The notes under the pieces: model-generated
Seen by the model: the letters and a program-made list of their open reading frames with translations, nothing else
What the model was told of the DNA's origin: nothing
Databases searched by the model: none
Program-made: the position numbers and the translations under genes
Assembly: GCA_031216445.1 (NCBI GenBank)
Contig: CM062208.1
Location: 2,633,501-2,697,500, forward strand
Direction of reading: 5' to 3'
Length of the DNA: 64,000 nt
Source of the DNA: Lateolabrax maculatus
Lineage: Eukaryota; Chordata; Actinopteri; Acropomatiformes; Lateolabracidae
Part shown: one piece after another, positions 62,038-64,000 of the stretch
Position numbering within the stretch: position 1 is the first letter of the stretch
Layout of the letters: each line of letters begins with the position of its first letter

Positions 62038-63548
62038 CCCCACACACCCATACACACACACACACACACCCCCACACACCCATACACACACACACACATA
62101 CACCCACACACACACACACACACACCCACACACACACACACACACAAGGTCAAAGCTTTTTCATCTGAAGTGTGTGAAGCCGGAGATCAATGAATGGATG
62201 CATCCATATTGTATTATTCATATTCCCTCTCTTGCTGTCTTGCTTTTTCTGATTCTGCTGCCAGTGCCTCAGCTGGGTTTCTCCATCCACTCACAAACAC
62301 TGTTTTTAAATAATTCATCCTTCCTCCTTCACTTCCTATTTTCTACCATTTCTCCGTCTTTCTTCCTTGGTCCGCTCCCCTCGTCTTTCTTTTTTTCTTC
62401 CCTTCCTTAACCCAGAGTTGCAGATGCCTACAGGGGAGGAATAAGTACTCAGATCTTTCACTTAAGTAAAAATTGCAATACCACAATGTGAAAATACTAC
62501 AAATAAAAGTACTGCAGTGGAGATTCTATTTGAGTGAAAGTACATAAGTATTACCAGCGAAATGTACAGTAAAGTGCTCATTATGCATAGCGTTAATTAA
62601 GGAGCCCCAAATGTGCTGAAAGATGTTTTTTCAAAACCATAAGCACACAAAATAATAGTTTAATAATAAATTGATTATCTTGTGCAACATGACAACACAC
62701 TTTTTCATTTCTTATGACCTCATGCTTGGATTTACATAAGTGTGGTTATTTAGGGTCTTTAATCTATAATAATGCATCATATTTTATAAGTTGATCCAGT
62801 GTTTTATATGTAAAAATCAAAGTAACCAGTAGTTATAGCTGTTAAATAAATGAAGTGGAGTAGAAGTATTCATTCCCATGAATTGGAAATACTCGATTAA
62901 AGCCTCAAACTGGTCCTTTAGTACAGCACTTGAGTAAATGTATTTATTTACTTTCCACCACTGGATGCTTATCACCAGAATGAGGACAGTGCAGCTATAA
63001 ATGAGCTTTAGGTGTAGTTTAATACTTGTGATAAGAGATGGAATAATATCTATTTCATTTATCTCCAGTAACTGACAAAGATGTGTCGGTGATGAATCAT
63101 TGCACCTTTTAGAAGTTAAATAAAGGGATTTTCTAAATGAATCTCTGTCTCTGTCTCTGTCTGGCAGGTTGGCTCCATGAGCTGGCCAAGCGTCTGGGCA
63201 CCCCTTACTTCCTGTCCTCCCTGACAACGCTGGTCCCCGCCACAGTCAGCAGCCTCCCGGCCAACAGCAGCCAGTGGAACGTGTCGGGGTCAGAGGCCGG
63301 AGGGCAGGGATCCTGGAACTCCAGCCAATACCACGGGAACGTGTCGGGAGGCGAGGCCGTGCCGGGGACGGGCACCGGGGGGGCGGGCGGGGGTTTCGGG
63401 GGGCTGGGGGGCGGCCCGTCAATGCGTAGCAGCTACGTGACATCACTGTACTTCGCTCTGAGCAGTCTCACCAGTGTGGGGTTTGGAAATGTGTCAGCCA
63501 ACACAGACTCAGAGAAGATCTTCTCCATCTGCACCATGCTCATAGGAG
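42511..63548 (+). CDS. kcnh3: ELK-type voltage-gated K+ channel, kcnh3-like (Kv12.2), partial, seven exons
   Basis: Seven exons on one strand join in frame into about 502 residues of an EAG-superfamily potassium channel. In order they give the PAS domain, a basic linker, S1-S5, a turret, the pore helix with SVGFGN, and the first turn of S6. The assignment to kcnh3 rather than kcnh4 or kcnh8 rests on remembered family sequence: SNFVLGNAQV, CACxFLYGPET, LVSHKDIS, GFNANRRRSRAVLYHLSGHL, PEYKVAAI and YFGxHLLKTVR are KCNH3-like. Channels of this family sit in the neuronal plasma membrane as tetramers and carry subthreshold K+ current that damps firing. Intron phases are 1 (before the first exon seen), 1, 1, 0, 1, 0, 1, 1. 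Missing are the first exon (about 26 residues) and everything after the filter/S6 start (C-linker, CNBHD, long tail). Human KCNH3 is about 1080 residues, so roughly half is here. No frameshift or stop was seen. The family is near certain; the paralogue is likely. Confidence 0.88.
43540..43690 (+). repeat. Teleost SINE-like repeat, 3' half
   Basis: GCCATTAACGCTCCCAACAG, CTCAGTGGCCAACAGATCAC, ACTGTGATTGCACTGTGCAG and CTGAACAGGGTGTTCTTAAA fit the 3' part of the family whose 5' part is at 27030-27190. Confidence 0.5.
46190..46505 (+). repeat. Teleost repeat family A, in kcnh3 intron
   Basis: TATCAACAAATCCCACGAAA, AGACCAAAACCAACAATGAA, CATTGTTGTCCAAAAACTAT, CACTGGGCGACATGTTCCTT, GCTGGAAATAGTCTCCAACA and CAGTGCCCAGCTGTTTAAGG occur in family order. 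Confidence 0.8.
47598..47850 (+). repeat. Teleost repeat family B (core GTGGTGGAAAGTA ... GTACTTAAGTAC)
   Basis: CAGTGGTGGAAAGTAAGGAA, GTACATTCACTCAAGAACTG, TACTTAAGTACAACTTTGAG, CTCCACTACAAGTCAGAGGG and ATATTGTACTTTTTACTACA make up the start of a very common fish repeat. Other pieces lie near 11165, 21300, 58128, 61560 and 62427. Confidence 0.75.
47984..48046. repeat. C14 homopolymer followed by (GT)23
   Basis: The C-run is at 47984-47997 and GT units run from 48001 to 48046. Confidence 0.95.
48885..49019 (+). CDS. kcnh3: kcnh3 exon: end of the PAS domain
   Basis: The acceptor is CTCTCCAG at 48884 and the donor is ACAG followed by GTGAGT at 49020. It completes a Gly codon and reads SQFWCLLDIVPIKNEKGEVV, then LFLVSHKDIS, which is the last beta strands of the PAS fold and is almost invariant in ELK channels. 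It then passes into a charged tail rich in Lys, Asp and Gln. The preceding intron is 6140 bp and the following one 4744 bp. The donor is followed directly by a run of 14 T and a (TA) tract. It starts and ends in phase 1. Confidence 0.93.
49095..49249. repeat. Imperfect inverted repeat (hairpin) in kcnh3 intron
   Basis: The left arm is 49095-49123 and the right arm 49221-49249. They are complementary at 24 of 29 positions with a 97-base loop. The arms read GAGCTTTCAGTTGTATCTCA and CGGTCTTCA on the left. The loop contains a small palindrome (GACCGT with ACGGTC). It may be a short MITE or a relic of one. Confidence 0.6.
50034..50442. repeat. MITE-like element with inverted ends
   Basis: The left end is GCTGTGTTCGAAATCTCACG. 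The right end is CTTCCGAACACAGC, whose complement is GCTGTGTTCGGAAG. Inside are repeated ACTGCGTACTACACACT and AGTATG words. Elements with GTGTTCGAAA ends and TAGTATG-rich bodies are common in fish. Size is about 410 bp. Class not assigned. Confidence 0.6.
53764..53903 (+). CDS. kcnh3: kcnh3 exon: linker between PAS and S1
   Basis: The acceptor is CCTCCGCAG at 53763 and the donor is AACAAT followed by GTAAGT at 53904. About 47 residues are encoded: an acidic start (DEETGLQVHQ), then GFNANRRRSRAVLYHLSGHL and a lysine-rich KSKLKINN end. The GFNANRRRSR block is the strongest marker for KCNH3 over KCNH8 and KCNH4 in my memory of the family. The stretch before it (GLQVHQVTRPP and the end of the preceding exon) does not match the mammalian protein that I recall and is probably lineage-variable. 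It ends in phase 0. Confidence 0.92.
53904..57166 (+). other. kcnh3 introns around the S1 exon (53904-55396 and 55656-57166)
   Basis: Two introns of 1493 and 1511 bp flank the S1 exon at 55397-55655. I see no transposon relic in either. A weak internal duplication is visible in the second (55941 against 56132, see findings). Confidence 0.7.
55397..55655 (+). CDS. kcnh3: kcnh3 exon: S1, S1-S2 loop and start of S2
   Basis: The acceptor is CCGATCCAG at 55396 and the donor is TTAG followed by GTGAGA at 55656. The 86 residues begin NMFGDKPPIPEYKVAAIQKS and continue into the S1 helix around GWDWLILLATFYVAVTVPY. A hydrophilic S1-S2 loop rich in Gly, Ser, Arg and Pro follows (about 23 residues, GGRDEGSSSAPRSPPS). 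The exon ends in the first part of S2 (VSDILVEILFIL). The Ser/Pro-rich loop resembles KCNH3 rather than the shorter loop of KCNH8. It starts in phase 0 and ends in phase 1. Confidence 0.93.
57167..57324 (+). CDS. kcnh3: kcnh3 exon: end of S2 and S3
   Basis: The acceptor is CCTCTGCAG at 57166 and the donor is GTCAGCGTG followed by GTGAGT at 57325. The 53 residues hold DILLNFRTTFVSTSGQVV, which includes the S2 acidic residue in DILLNF that serves the voltage sensor charge-transfer site in this superfamily, then HYVTTWLFVDLIAALPFDLL (S3) and the short S3-S4 loop. It starts in phase 1 and ends in phase 0. The next intron is the shortest seen in this gene (564 bp). Confidence 0.93.
57889..58090 (+). 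CDS. kcnh3: kcnh3 exon: S4 voltage sensor and S5
   Basis: The acceptor is CCTGTGCAG at 57888 and the donor is GATATTG followed by GTGAGT at 58091. The 67 residues start YFGVHLLKTVRLLRLLRLLQ. This is the S4 helix with basic residues every third position (K, R, R, R), the main voltage sensor. The S4-S5 linker (KLERYSQYSAVVL) and S5 (LTLLMSMFALLAHWMACVWY) follow, ending in the extracellular start of the turret. YFG before HLLKTVR is KCNH3-like; KCNH4 and KCNH8 have SLV there as far as I recall. It starts in phase 0 and ends in phase 1. Confidence 0.94.
59863..60385. repeat. Two opposed copies of repeat family A
   Basis: A plus-oriented piece at 59863-59935 (TATTGTCAACAAACCCCATA, then AAGACCAAAACCAAC) is followed by a nearly full minus-oriented copy ending at 60385. 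The latter's start, read on the minus strand, is CCTTAAAGGATAATGCTGGT, TTATTGTCAACAAATCCCAT, then GAAAAGACCAAAACCAAC. The two form inverted arms of about 70 bases. Confidence 0.7.
60830..61072 (+). pseudogene. LINE 3' end: last codons of ORF2, 3' UTR and tail
   Basis: The plus strand reads TAIKILNSSDSLLVDSCASS then PLTDAQSMKHS and a stop at about 60968. AIxLLNS near the C terminus is typical of the fish CR1/Rex/L2 group. The UTR ends CTGAGGATGAATAAAGTACA followed by TTGAATTGAA, a tandem tail. The 5' part is missing, as in most 5'-truncated LINE insertions. Confidence 0.65.
61560..61715 (-). repeat. Repeat family B, reversed partial copy
   Basis: AGCAGAGTAAAAGTATTAAG, ATAAAGTACAAGTACCTCCA, TTGAGTAAATGTACTAAGTT and ACATTCCATCACTTC are the complement of the family B start. 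Confidence 0.7.
62012..62148. repeat. Compound CA microsatellite with an internal duplicate
   Basis: CA units are broken by the block ACACCCCCACACACCCATAC, which occurs twice about 36 bases apart, then by single ACCC blocks. Confidence 0.9.
62427..62966. repeat. Repeat family B, nearly full-length element
   Basis: The left side has GAGGAATAAGTACTCAGATC, TTTCACTTAAGTAAAAATTG, and AATACCACAATGTGAAAATA. The right end has CACTTGAGTAAATGTATTTA and TTTACTTTCCACCACTGG, whose complement CCAGTGGTGGAAAGTA is the family start. The two outer ends may be inverted (GAGGAATAAGTA against GTGGAAAGTAAATA). It lies 200 bases before the pore exon. Confidence 0.65.
63168..63548 (+). CDS. kcnh3: kcnh3 exon: extended turret, pore helix, selectivity filter, start of S6
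   Basis: The acceptor is CTGTCTGGCAG at 63167 and the donor is ATAGGAG followed by GTGAGA at 63549. The 127 residues start GWLHELAKRLGTPYF. A turret of roughly 70 residues follows, with four N-X-S sequons (two NSS, two NVS) and a glycine-rich end made of repeated GG, GGG and GGGF units. Then come GGPSMRSSYVTSLYFALSSL (pore helix), TSVGFGNVSANT (filter, with the GFG signature of EAG-family channels) and KIFSICTMLIG. KCNH8 has only a short turret here; mammalian KCNH3 has an intermediate, also glycosylated one. The final Gly-Ala codon split matches the family junction before ALMHA in the next exon, which lies outside the window. Confidence 0.94.
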
Positions 63549-63553
63549 GTGAG

Positions 63554-63640
<87 letters not shown>

Positions 63641-64000
63641 GCTCTGTCCTTTTTTTAAAGCATCGTTACTTTTAAATTTTGGTAAGATGCACAAACCATC
63701 TATTCACTGTCTCATTAGTCCCACTTCCTTAATTGAGGGGTTTTGTTGCATGTTTGGCTGTGCTTTGGTTTATTTGTTATCAGGACATATCAAAAACTAT
63801 TTAACAGATTTAACTTTGCAAGACTGGACATTTTCAATCTTTTTCTTGTGAACTACTAATGATTGTCTAAGACTTTTAGTATTTTGTTGCACGGACACTG
63901 ATTAAAATATTTAACATTTTCTACTTTAAAAGAAACAGAGTTATGCAGCTTTGGTTTCTAGTTGAAAGGAAAATGGTGTATTGTTTTTCAAATATTTCAA
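63549..64000 (+). other. Start of the next kcnh3 intron
   Basis: The donor GTGAGA at 63549 is followed almost at once by a (GT)n tract (63558-63637) with one TA interruption near its middle. The remaining bases to the window end are AT-rich with no acceptor leading into the expected ALMHA exon, so that exon lies beyond the window. Confidence 0.8.
63558..63637. repeat. (GT)n microsatellite next to a splice donor
   Basis: About 40 GT units with a TA interruption begin nine bases after the donor of the kcnh3 pore exon. Confidence 0.97.

Larger units (their letters stand above)
58091..63167 (+). other. kcnh3 intron between S5 exon and pore exon, 5077 bp
   Basis: This intron is dense in mobile-element debris: two opposed copies of one repeat family (59863-60385), a LINE 3' end (about 60830-61072), AT-rich microsatellite (61470-61530), copies of the GTGGTGGAA repeat (61560-61715 and 62427-62966), and a long compound CA microsatellite (62012-62148). 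The acceptor is preceded by a TCTCTG-type hexamer repeat. Confidence 0.75.

Noticed and set aside
61928..62410. 160-residue plus frame with His-Thr repeats
   Set aside because: It is the translation of the CA microsatellite plus pyrimidine-rich DNA. The same applies to the TH and CV repeats at 27716, 38098, 26095 and 63509.
1..64000. CRISPR array, prokaryotic operon or phage module
   Set aside because: No spaced direct repeats of the right kind and no prokaryotic gene was seen; the window is vertebrate nuclear DNA.

Overview
The window looks like one 64 kb piece of a ray-finned (teleost) fish nuclear genome, probably a percomorph. The evidence is: GT-AG introns of 0.5 to 6 kb, long (CA)n and (GT)n microsatellites, and many interspersed repeats of kinds I recognise from teleost genomes (tRNA-derived SINE, L2 and CR1/Rex-like LINE relics, PIF/Harbinger, several MITE-like families). 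No bacterial, viral or organellar genes were recognised. Most open frames are chance frames or microsatellite translations. All repeat family calls are from memory of the sequence types, not from a database search.

The only host gene I can support is on the plus strand, from 42511 past the right edge. It is an ELK-type voltage-gated potassium channel, best matched to kcnh3 (Kv12.2, ELK2). Seven consecutive coding exons (42511-42744, 48885-49019, 53764-53903, 55397-55655, 57167-57324, 57889-58090, 63168-63548) have consistent GT-AG boundaries and intron phases. They encode about 502 residues: most of the PAS (eag) domain, the linker, S1 to S5, a long turret, the pore helix with the SVGFGN filter, and the start of S6. 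The first coding exon (about 26 residues ahead of the PAS core) was not found. The rest of S6, the C-linker and the cyclic-nucleotide-binding homology domain must lie to the right of the window.

The left 42.5 kb carries no recognisable host exon. It is either a very long first intron or intergenic DNA. It holds microsatellites, a tRNA-derived SINE (4.75 kb), a teleost repeat at 6.7 kb, a composite repeat with a reversed L2 LINE end (12.4-13.6 kb), CR1/Rex-like reverse transcriptase relics at 17.6 kb (+) and 35.3-35.8 kb (-), and a decayed Harbinger element with two convergent fragments (39.6-40.2 kb). Five RFX X-box-like motifs and a pair of CRE-like motifs are scattered through it as possible regulatory sites.

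The introns of the channel gene are also full of repeats: a 29-bp imperfect hairpin (49.1 kb), a MITE-like element (50.0-50.4 kb), two opposed copies of one repeat family (59.9-60.4 kb), a LINE 3' end (60.8-61.1 kb) and another MITE-like element (62.4-63.0 kb). The most unusual part of the gene is the pore exon. It encodes a long, glycine-rich turret with four glycosylation sequons from a G-run tract, and the exon is flanked by simple repeats at both splice sites. I found no multi-gene accessory system.
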